This document shows, one piece after another, positions 1 through 5,891 of a stretch of DNA of 5,987 bases (positions within the stretch are counted from its first letter, which is position 1; every line of letters begins with the position of its first letter). Source of the DNA: Chloroflexota bacterium (GTDB lineage Bacteria > Chloroflexota > Anaerolineae > Promineifilales > Promineifilaceae); assembly GCA_030599405.1 (NCBI GenBank), contig JAUVOB010000108.1, positions 1 through 5,987 on the forward strand, written 5' to 3'. A program made the translations under genes and the position numbers. The notes under the pieces were generated by a model, which worked only from the letters and a program-made list of their open reading frames with translations, made no database searches and was not told the origin of the DNA.

Positions 1-231
1 GAATTAGAGTTTCAGCCTGCATTCTATACGGTCACGCTTGATGGGACATAGCGCCGCCGATCCTTTATGTGTCGAACTGTCGCATGGTCGGCAACAAATC
101 CAGGAGCTTCAACCTGAGTAGTGTGCACGAACTCAATCAGAATTCGGACGCGTGGGTGCCCGACATGTAAGGATAGCTATCCCAATGATTTTATCCGAAC
201 GGGGGCAACTGCGGTCCCTCCCCTGGCAAAC
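1..231. other. Left-edge region with no supportable gene
   Basis: Several short frames are open here in different directions. They include a 16-codon plus-strand tail ending at the TAG at 49-51, a plus-strand frame of 37 codons ending at 119-121, and a minus-strand frame ending at about 52. They overlap each other, none has a clear start with a ribosome binding site, and none is recognisable. One may be the end of a gene lying outside the window. An EcoRI site at 140-145 directly adjoins a 13-base adapter-like string at 145-157. Confidence 0.4.
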
Positions 232-663
232 TTACCGCCAATTACTATATCGCTCTTCTTTCCAAGGATCTGCCTCGTTGTGATAGCCGTTCTTCTCCCA
301 GAAACCTTTTTTGTCCTTAGGTAAGAATTCAAGTCCGCGCAACCATTTTCCGCCCTTCCAAAAGTATCCATTCCAGGACTCGCTGCGATCCGCGAACGAA
401 CCTACCACAACGCGTAAAGGCCACCCATGCTCTAGGGGAAGCGGCTTATCGTCATAATAGGTGGCTAACAAGACGTTCTCTTTCATCATCGCCTCTAAAG
501 GCAGATTTGTCGTATAGCCTTGCTCGCAATGTTGAACAATATATCTGGCCTCTGGCTTGGGTGTCACTATCCCTTCATTTACCAGAGTCTTCAGTGATAC
601 GCCTTCCCAAATGGTGTCGAATTTTGACCGTCGCGTGACACAATTAAAGATACTTCTCAACAT
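232..663 (-). CDS. Sulfite-oxidase-like molybdopterin-dependent oxidoreductase, N-terminally truncated (probable remnant)
   Basis: The 143 residues match the core and C-terminus of the small sulfite-oxidase-like molybdopterin family. Visible landmarks are Cys8 in NCVTRRSKFDTIWEGV (the cysteine that ligates molybdenum in this fold), HCEQGYTTNLPLE at 45-57, EHGWPLRVVV at 78-87, YFWKGGKWLRGLEF at 100-113 and a typical ending, FWEKNGYHNEADPWKEERYS. Relatives are about 190-210 residues long, so some 50-60 N-terminal residues are missing and the protein starts seven residues before the ligand cysteine. An in-frame TAA at 691-693 rules out a longer reading frame. The ATG at 661-663 nevertheless has a good ribosome binding site. 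Two further oddities are Arg11 where relatives usually have Trp, and about ten extra residues (88-99) between the GWPLR strand and YFWK. The family assignment is solid. Whether it folds and binds cofactor is doubtful; I lean towards a decaying gene. Confidence 0.75.
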   Translation of the reverse strand: MLRSIFNCVTRRSKFDTIWEGVSLKTLVNEGIVTPKPEARYIVQHCEQGYTTNLPLEAMMKENVLLATYYDDKPLPLEHGWPLRVVVGSFADRSESWNGYFWKGGKWLRGLEFLPKDKKGFWEKNGYHNEADPWKEERYSNWR

Positions 664-670
664 TGGACTT

Positions 671-676
671 CTCCTC
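671..676 (-). promoter_or_regulatory. Ribosome binding site of the truncated oxidoreductase
   Basis: On the minus strand GAGGAG lies seven bases before the ATG at 661-663, which is good Shine-Dalgarno spacing. It supports translation from this ATG even though the start falls inside the conserved domain. It could be a chance purine run, or a site acquired by rearrangement. Confidence 0.5.
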
Positions 677-679
677 GGC

Positions 680-738
680 CGCGTTCCCGGTTATTGATTG
701 TATCGCTGAACCTTCACAACCAATACAATCGGAACGCG
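680..738. repeat. Two-block inverted repeat (8 bp + 8 bp)
   Basis: CGCGTTCC at 680-687 is the exact reverse complement of GGAACGCG at 731-738, and GATTGTAT at 696-703 is the exact reverse complement of ATACAATC at 723-730. The right arm is a continuous 16-mer. The left arm is the same 16-mer interrupted by eight bases (688-695). The central loop is 19 bases. As RNA it would form a strong hairpin with an eight-base bulge; as DNA it could be a cruciform or a broken terminal repeat. It lies four bases upstream of the ribosome binding site of the truncated oxidoreductase, so it would be in that gene's leader if transcribed from further up. No T-run follows on either strand, so it is not a standard terminator. 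Confidence 0.6.
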
Positions 739-873
739 TTGTCTTCGGATATTAGCAGATGTTCCACCTATTATCGGGAGGAATCTTACATCAACCTTAT
801 GATTAACTGAGCGTTTCTTGAAAGTGCTGGAGTATGGGTGGTGTTTGATCGCCTTTTGGCAAATAGCTGGCAA
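691..873 (-). pseudogene. Possible C-terminal remnant of a universal-stress-protein-like gene
   Basis: A minus-strand frame of about 60 codons ends at the TAA at 691-693. Its last part, with the pattern IIGGTSANIRRQRVPIVLVVK, resembles the end of universal stress (UspA-type) domains, where a Gly-Ser/Thr pair leads into a helix and then a final Pro-Val-x-Val-Val strand. The earlier residues do not look like a Usp domain, and the only available start is a TTG without a convincing ribosome binding site. If real, it is a fragment that lost its ATP-binding N-terminal half. It shares a frame with the truncated oxidoreductase 28 bases downstream. The resemblance covers only about 25 residues and could be chance. 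Confidence 0.25.
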
Positions 874-917
874 GGGTTACACTTTGCGCCATATTATGAC
901 CGGTTTCCGGACAATGC

Positions 918-2096
918 ATGACTACTAAAGCAGCGAGTTTCCTCAAAGATCGGACCTACGTCAGCGTATCGCTAGATCACTTCTTCGTCGACGTGCTCAA
1001 CAGCAGTCGTGCATTGATAGTAGCGATCATCGCGGTGGACATCGGGCTGTCCAATGCCCAGGTTGGTTTAGTCCTACTTCTCTACAATGTTGGAAGCGCC
1101 TTATCTCAACCTTTCTTCGGCATTTATGCCGATCGGTTCGGGCCACGTTGGCCCATCATCGGTGGCGTCAGCTGGATGGTTGCCATGTACAGCCTGGCTG
1201 CCATTTCCGGCGACTGGATGGCGTTATTTCTGCTGACCTTAGCCGGAATCGGCTCAGGCGCCTTTCACCCTGCCGGGACGAAATATGCCAGCGAGGCAAG
1301 CCGGCACGCCCGTACTCAGGCGACAGGTGTGTTCTTTGCCGCGGGTCAAACCGGGTTATTTGCCGGACCCATATTGGCCGGATTGGTACTTGACCTGTTT
1401 GAGCGACCGGGCTACCTGATCATTCCCGCCCTTGCTGGAGCAGCTTTGATATTCGGACTCCGATGGTCTGCCAACCGCGGATCTTATGCAGCCATCAGCG
1501 CCGAAACCGAGCTTCAACCTTCTGAGATCCTTCCAGATACACGTCGCCCATCTAACTTCTGGCGCTCGTTATTCTCCCTGATGACCATCATCATAGCTAC
1601 CAGTACGGTCAGCATGGCGACCATCAATCTGGGGAGTAAGCTCTTTGCCGAATTAGGTTACGCAGCGCTGTACATCGGCCTCATCGCTGGTATATACATG
1701 CTAGGATCGGCCGTTGGGGGCATCATCGGAGGTACCCTGGGAGATCATCATGGGCGTCGACTGCCAATCCTAGTCGGCGTGCTCGGCGCCTTTGTGCCCT
1801 TCTATGTCTATATCTCTGCGCCAGATATGGCTCGTCCTGCCCTGCTTCTGTTAGCCGGTTTTTTCGGAGGTATGCCCCACAGTGTATTGGTTATTGCCGC
1901 TCAGTCCCTTTTGCCTGGCAGACGGGCCTTCGCCTCAGGTCTTACTTTAGGTCTGATGTTCTTTAGCGGGGCTGTTGGAACGTACGTACTGGGAATCATC
2001 GCCGATGAGGTAGGCTTAGCAATCGCGCTTAGGAACGCGGCCTTTCTACTTTTTGTTGCAGCGAGCGCGGCCCTTATATTGCCCAACCGGAGCTAA
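918..2096 (+). CDS. MFS transporter, fosmidomycin-resistance (Fsr)-like exporter
   Basis: This 392-residue inner-membrane protein has twelve predicted helices in two halves of six, joined by a polar loop at about 185-215. The first half has the MFS loop motif ADRFGPRW at 71-78; the second half repeats it as GDHHGRRLP at 275-283. Family-specific features are HFFVDVLNSS at 21-30 in helix 1, GAFHPAGTKYASEAS at 114-128 after helix 4, and LLPGRRAFASGLTLGL at 331-346 before helix 11. These match the Fsr group, proton-driven exporters first known from fosmidomycin resistance; the substrate here cannot be told. The ATG at 918 is the first start after an in-frame TGA at 897-899. No clear ribosome binding site precedes it. 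A TATTAT at 892-897 would give a very short leader, so initiation may be leaderless or nearly so. The gene is complete and converges on purB with 66 bases between the stop codons. Confidence 0.88.
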   Translation: MTTKAASFLKDRTYVSVSLDHFFVDVLNSSRALIVAIIAVDIGLSNAQVGLVLLLYNVGSALSQPFFGIYADRFGPRWPIIGGVSWMVAMYSLAAISGDWMALFLLTLAGIGSGAFHPAGTKYASEASRHARTQATGVFFAAGQTGLFAGPILAGLVLDLFERPGYLIIPALAGAALIFGLRWSANRGSYAAISAETELQPSEILPDTRRPSNFWRSLFSLMTIIIATSTVSMATINLGSKLFAELGYAALYIGLIAGIYMLGSAVGGIIGGTLGDHHGRRLPILVGVLGAFVPFYVYISAPDMARPALLLLAGFFGGMPHSVLVIAAQSLLPGRRAFASGLTLGLMFFSGAVGTYVLGIIADEVGLAIALRNAAFLLFVAASAALILPNRS

Positions 2097-2127
2097 CTCA
2101 GAGGAATTAGCTAGGGTATTTACTCGT

Positions 2128-2156
2128 GGGCAGTGATTGTCCCTGGTCCATTGCCC
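2128..2156. terminator. Hairpin between convergent MFS gene and purB, possible bidirectional terminator
   Basis: GGGCAGTG at 2128-2135 pairs with CATTGCCC at 2149-2156, an 8-bp stem with one G-U pair and a 13-base loop. It begins seven bases after the purB stop (minus) and about 32 bases after the MFS stop (plus), where a shared terminator would be expected. Neither side carries a T-run, so it does not meet the usual rule for an intrinsic terminator. It may end transcription weakly or protect 3' ends. Confidence 0.35.
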
Positions 2157-2162
2157 GTCCGG

Positions 2163-3581
2163 CTACATCGTTAATGAATCCTGTTGACTAACTCGGAATC
2201 TTATCCGTTTAACCAGGCCCAGGGCTCGATCTGCAGCTGTACCAATATAGCTCCCGACCGAGAATAAGCTGCGAACCTGCTGGTCCTCCAGGTAACGACT
2301 TATTCGTTTATCGGACAGTAATAGCTCGGGAAGTGGATTGTCATCGCCCTGTTCCACTGACTCCCAAGCCGAGACACTCGCGGCTCTCAGCCACTCGTGC
2401 GCTTCCTGTCGATCTGCTCCGGCTGAAACGAGGGCTGTAAGAAGCCGTTCGGTTGCCGAAAAAACACCATATCGCTGCATATTCCGGGCGATCGCTACCT
2501 TGTCTACCCTCATGCCCTCAACAATACGTTCGGCTTGTATTAGGATCTCCTCAGCTGCCAGGAAAGCCTCGGCCAACACGATCCTTCTATTCGCTGAATC
2601 GTCCAGGCTTCGCTCAAGAATACTTTGGCTGGCGTTATCCCATGCGATAGCCGGTAAACCGGCAATGTAGCGCGCTAACGAGCAGATATTTTCTGATATG
2701 ATGGGGTTTCTTTTGAATGGCATAGCCGACGAGCCAATCTGCTCCTGGTGGAATGGCTCAGCCCATTCCCCGATTGCCGGCGACTGCATAAAGCGGAAAT
2801 CAAGGGCGAATTTATGGAGAGAAGCCGCCATACCAGCCAAGGTGCTCAGAATGTCGAAATCCTGTCTTCGCGGATATATTTGCGTGGTTATCGGATAGTA
2901 GGCCAGGTCTAAGATCGTCATCGCATCGGCTTCTAACTCAGAGGCCGAAACCCTTGTTCCCTCCAGCATCTCGACGAAAGTGGCCTGGGTACCAACAGCT
3001 CCCTTAAATCCCTTGCCTCGAATTCCCTCCTCAATCGACTGGAGAGTTGTCAGGTCTTCAAGGAGATCTTGTCCGTAGACCGAAAGCCGGTAACCAAGGG
3101 TAGTTGGTTCGGCTGGTTGTATATGCGTAAAGGCGAGAACCGGTAGTTCGGCCGTTGATTCGATGAGAGTTGCGAAGGCGGACAAGAGCTCCTCGAGCCG
3201 TGCGCCAAGAAGGCGCGTTGCTTCACGAGTTCTTAGTACGTCGACATTATCGGTGATATCAGCGCTGGTTACCCCCCAGTGAATAATCGCCCCTCCAACC
3301 TGGCATTGTTCCGCATAGGTACGGATTTCAGCCACCACATCGTGGCGAGTATCCTTCTCGATTTCTCGTGCCCGGTCAATATCTATCTCATCCTGATGAC
3401 GTTTAAGATCGGCCAATTGCTCTTGAGTTACTAGCCCGGCATTAAACTGGGCGGTTGCCAGGGCAATCCATACGCGACGCATCAGCATCCGCTTGTGTAC
3501 TTCGGACCAGATTTGTCGCATAGGTTGGCTCCCATAGCGCCAGGTAAAAGGTGACAGATAAGTATTGCTTTCGTAGAACAT
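2163..3581 (-). CDS. purB: Adenylosuccinate lyase
   Basis: This cytoplasmic homotetramer of the fumarase/aspartase superfamily catalyses two steps: SAICAR to AICAR plus fumarate in IMP synthesis, and adenylosuccinate to AMP plus fumarate. From the ATG at 3579-3581 it is 472 residues. The superfamily signature GSSAMPFKRNP is at about 283-293, with the mobile-loop catalytic serine in the SS pair. TSADITDN (about 105-112) follows HW at 101-102, and the second active-site histidine is His153 in FTHIQPAEPTT. ERSLDDSANRR at about 323-333 is typical of the longer PurB type shared with animals rather than the shorter Bacillus type. GTG codons at 3585-3587 and 3582-3584 are in frame, but the first overlaps the ribosome binding site, so the ATG is preferred. 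Nothing essential is missing. The gene lies downstream of guaB and a small basic protein on the same strand, with about 185 bases of leader. Confidence 0.95.
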   Translation of the reverse strand: MFYESNTYLSPFTWRYGSQPMRQIWSEVHKRMLMRRVWIALATAQFNAGLVTQEQLADLKRHQDEIDIDRAREIEKDTRHDVVAEIRTYAEQCQVGGAIIHWGVTSADITDNVDVLRTREATRLLGARLEELLSAFATLIESTAELPVLAFTHIQPAEPTTLGYRLSVYGQDLLEDLTTLQSIEEGIRGKGFKGAVGTQATFVEMLEGTRVSASELEADAMTILDLAYYPITTQIYPRRQDFDILSTLAGMAASLHKFALDFRFMQSPAIGEWAEPFHQEQIGSSAMPFKRNPIISENICSLARYIAGLPAIAWDNASQSILERSLDDSANRRIVLAEAFLAAEEILIQAERIVEGMRVDKVAIARNMQRYGVFSATERLLTALVSAGADRQEAHEWLRAASVSAWESVEQGDDNPLPELLLSDKRISRYLEDQQVRSLFSVGSYIGTAADRALGLVKRIRFRVSQQDSLTM

Positions 3582-3586
3582 CACCA

Positions 3587-3594
3587 CTCCTTCC
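3587..3594 (-). promoter_or_regulatory. Ribosome binding site of purB, decides the start
   Basis: The minus strand reads GGAAGGAG here, then five bases, then ATG at 3579-3581. The in-frame GTG at 3585-3587 begins inside this site and so cannot be its start. The protein therefore begins MFYESNTYLS. Confidence 0.75.
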
Positions 3595-3657
3595 CACTCT
3601 CATTCCGGATGGTCTTGCCTCAGGTCTGTTATCCTCGCCGCCCGATCCCCTCTGCTG

Positions 3658-3696
3658 CTAGGAGAAGCAACGCAAATACAAGATTAACGCTTTCAA
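3658..3696 (-). other. 12-codon mini-ORF with strong ribosome binding site in the purB leader
   Basis: On the minus strand AAGGGGAG (3703-3710) lies six bases before a TTG at 3694-3696 that opens MKALILYLRCFS and stops at a TAG (3658-3660). The stop is 76 bases upstream of the purB ATG. It could be a translated leader peptide affecting purB expression. It could also be the stump of a lost gene: MKALIL is a common beginning of sugar-nucleotide transferases. It is too short to prove by sequence alone. Confidence 0.25.
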
Positions 3697-3734
3697 AAGA
3701 GACTCCCCTTGATCTGATTGTTAGTTGCCAGTTG

Positions 3735-3757
3735 AAGGCTGGTTCGGTAACCGCCTT
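3735..3757 (-). terminator. Stable hairpin after the small basic protein gene
   Basis: AAGGC (3735-3739) pairs with GCCTT (3753-3757), and GGTT (3741-3744) pairs with AACC (3749-3752). This makes a 9-bp stem with a single bulged base at 3740 and a four-base loop. It starts nine bases past the stop of the 62-residue gene. No T-run follows on the minus strand, so it may be a 3'-end stabiliser, a weak terminator or an attenuator ahead of purB. Confidence 0.4.
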
Positions 3758-3766
3758 GGCCGAGAG

Positions 3767-3955
3767 CTATTCACTAAATTCGTCAACCGACATTGATCGG
3801 CTCTTTGAGCGTTTACGCTTAATATTGCGTCGAAACTGCTGCTGCAAAGCCCGAGTTTCTTCGAAAAGACGACCTCTCTCGGCTTCAATGCTGGCGAGAA
3901 TCATTAGATTCCTGTTTTTTTGTTCGTCGGTTAGTTCTACCTTTCGCTTGGCCAT
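3767..3955 (-). CDS. Small basic, helical protein of unknown function (62 aa)
   Basis: I do not recognise this protein. It has no signal peptide and no membrane segment. Residues 8-45 (ELTDEQKNRNLM through IEAERGRLFEETRALQQQF) look strongly helical, with hydrophobic residues spaced as in a coiled coil, so dimerisation is likely. Residues 42-54 are a basic patch (RRNIKRKRSKSRS) that could bind nucleic acid. The tail SVDEFSE is acidic. The ATG at 3953-3955 is the first start after an in-frame TGA, and AAGGG lies about eleven bases upstream, a slightly long but usable distance. A good extended -10 promoter sits about 180 bases upstream and a stable hairpin directly follows the stop, which together suggest its own transcript. 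Being between guaB and purB on their strand hints at a link with nucleotide metabolism or its regulation; that is inference only. The antisense frame across the same bases is longer but lacks recognisable content. Confidence 0.6.
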   Translation of the reverse strand: MAKRKVELTDEQKNRNLMILASIEAERGRLFEETRALQQQFRRNIKRKRSKSRSMSVDEFSE

Positions 3956-3997
3956 TCGATAACTATCCCTTCAAGAGAATTTCCTTTTGGACCACGG

Positions 3998-4010
3998 GGT
4001 GGGATTCACC
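3998..4010. other. Small hairpin in the leader of the 62-residue gene
   Basis: GGTG at 3998-4001 pairs with CACC at 4007-4010 around a five-base loop. It is short, about 43 bases upstream of the start codon, and has no recognised role. Confidence 0.2.
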
Positions 4011-4025
4011 TTTCCCTTCACTTTA

Positions 4026-4107
4026 GCAGTGGTACAAACCTATTTGATTCTCCGCTTAAATTCTGGGGTATTAGGCAAGTGTAACTCGTATCATATCTGC
4101 AGTGGTA
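4026..4107. repeat. Direct repeat GCAGTGGTA, two copies
   Basis: GCAGTGGTA occurs at 4026-4034 and again at 4099-4107, 73 bases apart, in the leader of the 62-residue gene. A related inverted copy, ATACCAC, lies at 4136-4142 and overlaps the -10 element of the promoter there. Three copies of a GTGGTA core in about 115 bases could be operator half-sites. The motif is short enough that chance is possible. Confidence 0.3.
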
Positions 4108-4132
4108 TTCAAAATCCATGCCCGTACTATCT

Positions 4133-4141
4133 ATTATACCA
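4133..4141 (-). promoter_or_regulatory. Extended -10 promoter upstream of the 62-residue gene
   Basis: The minus strand reads TGGTATAAT, a perfect TATAAT preceded by the extended TGn element. A -35 match to TTGACA is poor at the expected distance, which is normal for extended -10 promoters. It lies just after the guaB stop, and transcription from it would give a leader of roughly 170 bases before the 62-residue gene. This suggests that gene, and perhaps purB, can be expressed separately from guaB. Confidence 0.5.
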
Positions 4142-4175
4142 CAGTTGCGAACTTCTGATCTGAGCGGAACGAAAT

Positions 4176-5666
4176 TTACCGACGAACCTGATAATTGGGC
4201 GCTTCTTTGGTTATTAGCACACCGTGTGGATGGCTTTCTAAAAGGCCAGCATTTGTGATTCGAATGAAGGACGTATCACTACGCAGTTCAGCAAGATTGG
4301 CGGCTCCAACATAACCCATTCCCGCGCGCAATCCTCCCATCATCTGGTAGATGACGTCGTTCAAACGGCCCTTGTATGGTACCTGCCCCTCAAGTCCTTC
4401 GGGAACGAGCTTAGCTTCGCTGCTTTCTCCGGCTGTTGAGCGTATTGCGCTCGCATAACGGTCCGCACCATGACCATGCATAGCACCGAGGCTGCCCATG
4501 CCGCGATAGATCTTATATCGTTTACCTTCGTACAATATAATGTCCCCAGGGCTCTCCTCTAATCCCGCCAGCATTGAACCTAGCATGACGCTATCAGCCC
4601 CTGCTGCTAAAGCTTTTACGATATCTCCGCTGTACTTAATGCCTCCATCGGCTACGACGGGCACTCTATGCTTTCGCGCTTCCGCCGAGCAGGTCATGAT
4701 AGCCGTAATTTGGGGTACGCCTATCCCGGCAATCACTCTGGTCGTACATATGGATCCTGCGCCCATACCAACCTTTATGGCGTCCGACCCGGCTAAGATA
4801 AGATCCCGGGCTCCTTCTGCGGTTGCGACGTTCCCTGCCAGCACCGGGATATCGGGGAATCTTCGTTTCGCCTCGGATACAGTATCGAGAACCGCTCGGC
4901 TATGGCCATGAGCTGTATCGACGACACAAAGATCAATGCCGTATTTCACCAACTCTTCCAAACGTGTCAAGCCTTTTGCGCCAACACCAGTTGCCGCCGC
5001 GCAAAGCAGTCTTCCGCTGGCATCCGAAACAGCATTCGGAAAGTCCAGCTTCTTCATAATGTCCTTAACCGTGATAAGACCCTTCAGAAAGCCTTTGTCA
5101 TCGACAAGGGGAAGTTTCTCAATACGATGCGTATGGAGGATGGTTTGCGCTTGTTCTAGTGACGTCCCCACCTGGGCCGTAACAAGTTTTTCCTTGGTCA
5201 TGAAATCGCTTACTGGTTGCTGACCCGGCGAGACGAATCTAATATCCCGGTTGGTTAATATTCCAACCAAACGGCCTTGATGATCGGTGATCGGCACACC
5301 TGATATATGGTAGCGGCTCATCAGGGCTTCTGCTTGCTCCAGAGTGGCATCGGGCTGAAGTGTAATCGGATCGACGATCATCCCCGCCTCGGATCTTTTT
5401 ACCTTATCCGCTTCCTGGGCCTGCTCTTTGGATGAGAGATTGCGGTGTAAAACACCGACGCCTCCCATACGGGATATGGCTATGGCCATGCGTGATTCGG
5501 TAACTGTATCCATCGCCGCCGACAATACAGGGATGTTTAGGAAAAGATCACCAGCTAGACGTGTTCGAAGATTTACCTTTGAAGGCAGTACCTCTGACTT
5601 TCTAGGAACCAACAATACATCGTCAAAAGTTAGAGCAAGCTCATCAGATTTCTCAACCGCAATCAT
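4176..5666 (-). CDS. guaB: Inosine-5'-monophosphate dehydrogenase
   Basis: This cytoplasmic homotetramer oxidises IMP to XMP with NAD+, the committed step to GMP. The 496 residues have the usual length and order. The first part of the TIM barrel starts at [10 protein letters not shown] (12-21). Two CBS domains follow at about 97-150 and 155-207, the regulatory module that binds adenine and guanine nucleotides. The barrel then resumes. The catalytic loop GSICTT is at 304-309 with nucleophile Cys307. Other landmarks are DTAHGHS (250-256), [11 protein letters not shown] (338-348, phosphate binding), the IMP-binding [10 protein letters not shown] (387-396), the Arg403-Tyr404 pair that activates water, and the flap [11 protein letters not shown] (423-433). 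The ATG at 5664-5666 has GAGAGG (5675-5680) eight bases upstream. All key residues are present. The 220-base gap before the next gene on this strand contains that gene's promoter, so guaB is probably its own unit. Confidence 0.96.
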   Translation of the reverse strand: MIAVEKSDELALTFDDVLLVPRKSEVLPSKVNLRTRLAGDLFLNIPVLSAAMDTVTESRMAIAISRMGGVGVLHRNLSSKEQAQEADKVKRSEAGMIVDPITLQPDATLEQAEALMSRYHISGVPITDHQGRLVGILTNRDIRFVSPGQQPVSDFMTKEKLVTAQVGTSLEQAQTILHTHRIEKLPLVDDKGFLKGLITVKDIMKKLDFPNAVSDASGRLLCAAATGVGAKGLTRLEELVKYGIDLCVVDTAHGHSRAVLDTVSEAKRRFPDIPVLAGNVATAEGARDLILAGSDAIKVGMGAGSICTTRVIAGIGVPQITAIMTCSAEARKHRVPVVADGGIKYSGDIVKALAAGADSVMLGSMLAGLEESPGDIILYEGKRYKIYRGMGSLGAMHGHGADRYASAIRSTAGESSEAKLVPEGLEGQVPYKGRLNDVIYQMMGGLRAGMGYVGAANLAELRSDTSFIRITNAGLLESHPHGVLITKEAPNYQVRR

Positions 5667-5696
5667 TGACCCTACCTCTCTTCAACTAACTATGTC

Positions 5697-5724
5697 CATA
5701 TAAAGCCAGATACTACTCCACCAA
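5697..5724 (-). promoter_or_regulatory. Weak candidate guaB promoter
   Basis: On the minus strand TTGGTG (5719-5724) and TATATG (5697-5702) are 16 bases apart and would start transcription about 25 bases before the guaB ATG. Each box matches the consensus only partly. I saw no purine riboswitch-like structure in this leader. Confidence 0.2.
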
Positions 5725-5817
5725 TAATATCCTGCTCATATCAACATTCAGCGGAAAGTCGAGACGACAACCACACATGCGCGAGTGGACCAGAATACCT
5801 CATGATAGGCGAAATGC

Positions 5818-5845
5818 GCGCGACGGTTTCTATAGATCCGTGCGC
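5818..5845 (-). terminator. GC-rich hairpin, likely terminator of the gene at the right edge
   Basis: GCGC (5818-5821) pairs with GCGC (5842-5845) and ACGG (5823-5826) pairs with CCGT (5838-5841), with one bulged G at 5822 and an 11-base loop. Read on the minus strand it is followed by GCATTTCG, a very short T-run. It lies about 47 bases after the stop of the partial right-edge gene and ahead of the guaB promoter region, where a terminator is expected. A weaker AAGAAT/ATTCTT hairpin (5852-5870) lies between the two. Confidence 0.4.
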
Positions 5846-5891
5846 TTGGAGAAGAATCCAGGGCATTCTTAATTGGTGCGACCTGTCGAGA

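Noticed and set aside
8..121. Plus-strand frame containing LMGHSAADPL, faintly like the end of a tyrosine recombinase
   Set aside because: Only a few residues match, the expected catalytic tyrosine is missing, and other frames over the same bases are equally open.
52..180. Minus-strand frame of about 42 codons
   Set aside because: It has no start with a ribosome binding site, no recognisable family, and crosses the adapter-like string.
121..324. Plus-strand open frame
   Set aside because: It runs antisense to the end of the oxidoreductase, shows no domain, and has unnatural residue usage.
177..371. Minus-strand open frame in another phase
   Set aside because: It overlaps the oxidoreductase reading frame, which is clearly the coding one.
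3609..3962. Plus-strand 117-codon frame antisense to the 62-residue gene
   Set aside because: It is rich in Ser, Arg and Cys as antisense shadows often are, has no domain and no clear ribosome binding site; the minus-strand frame has better signals.
4540..5703. Several plus-strand frames across guaB
   Set aside because: All are shadows of the IMP dehydrogenase gene, whose motifs are complete.
5667..5760. Purine riboswitch ahead of guaB
   Set aside because: The short leader shows no three-way junction pattern or the conserved loop sequences.
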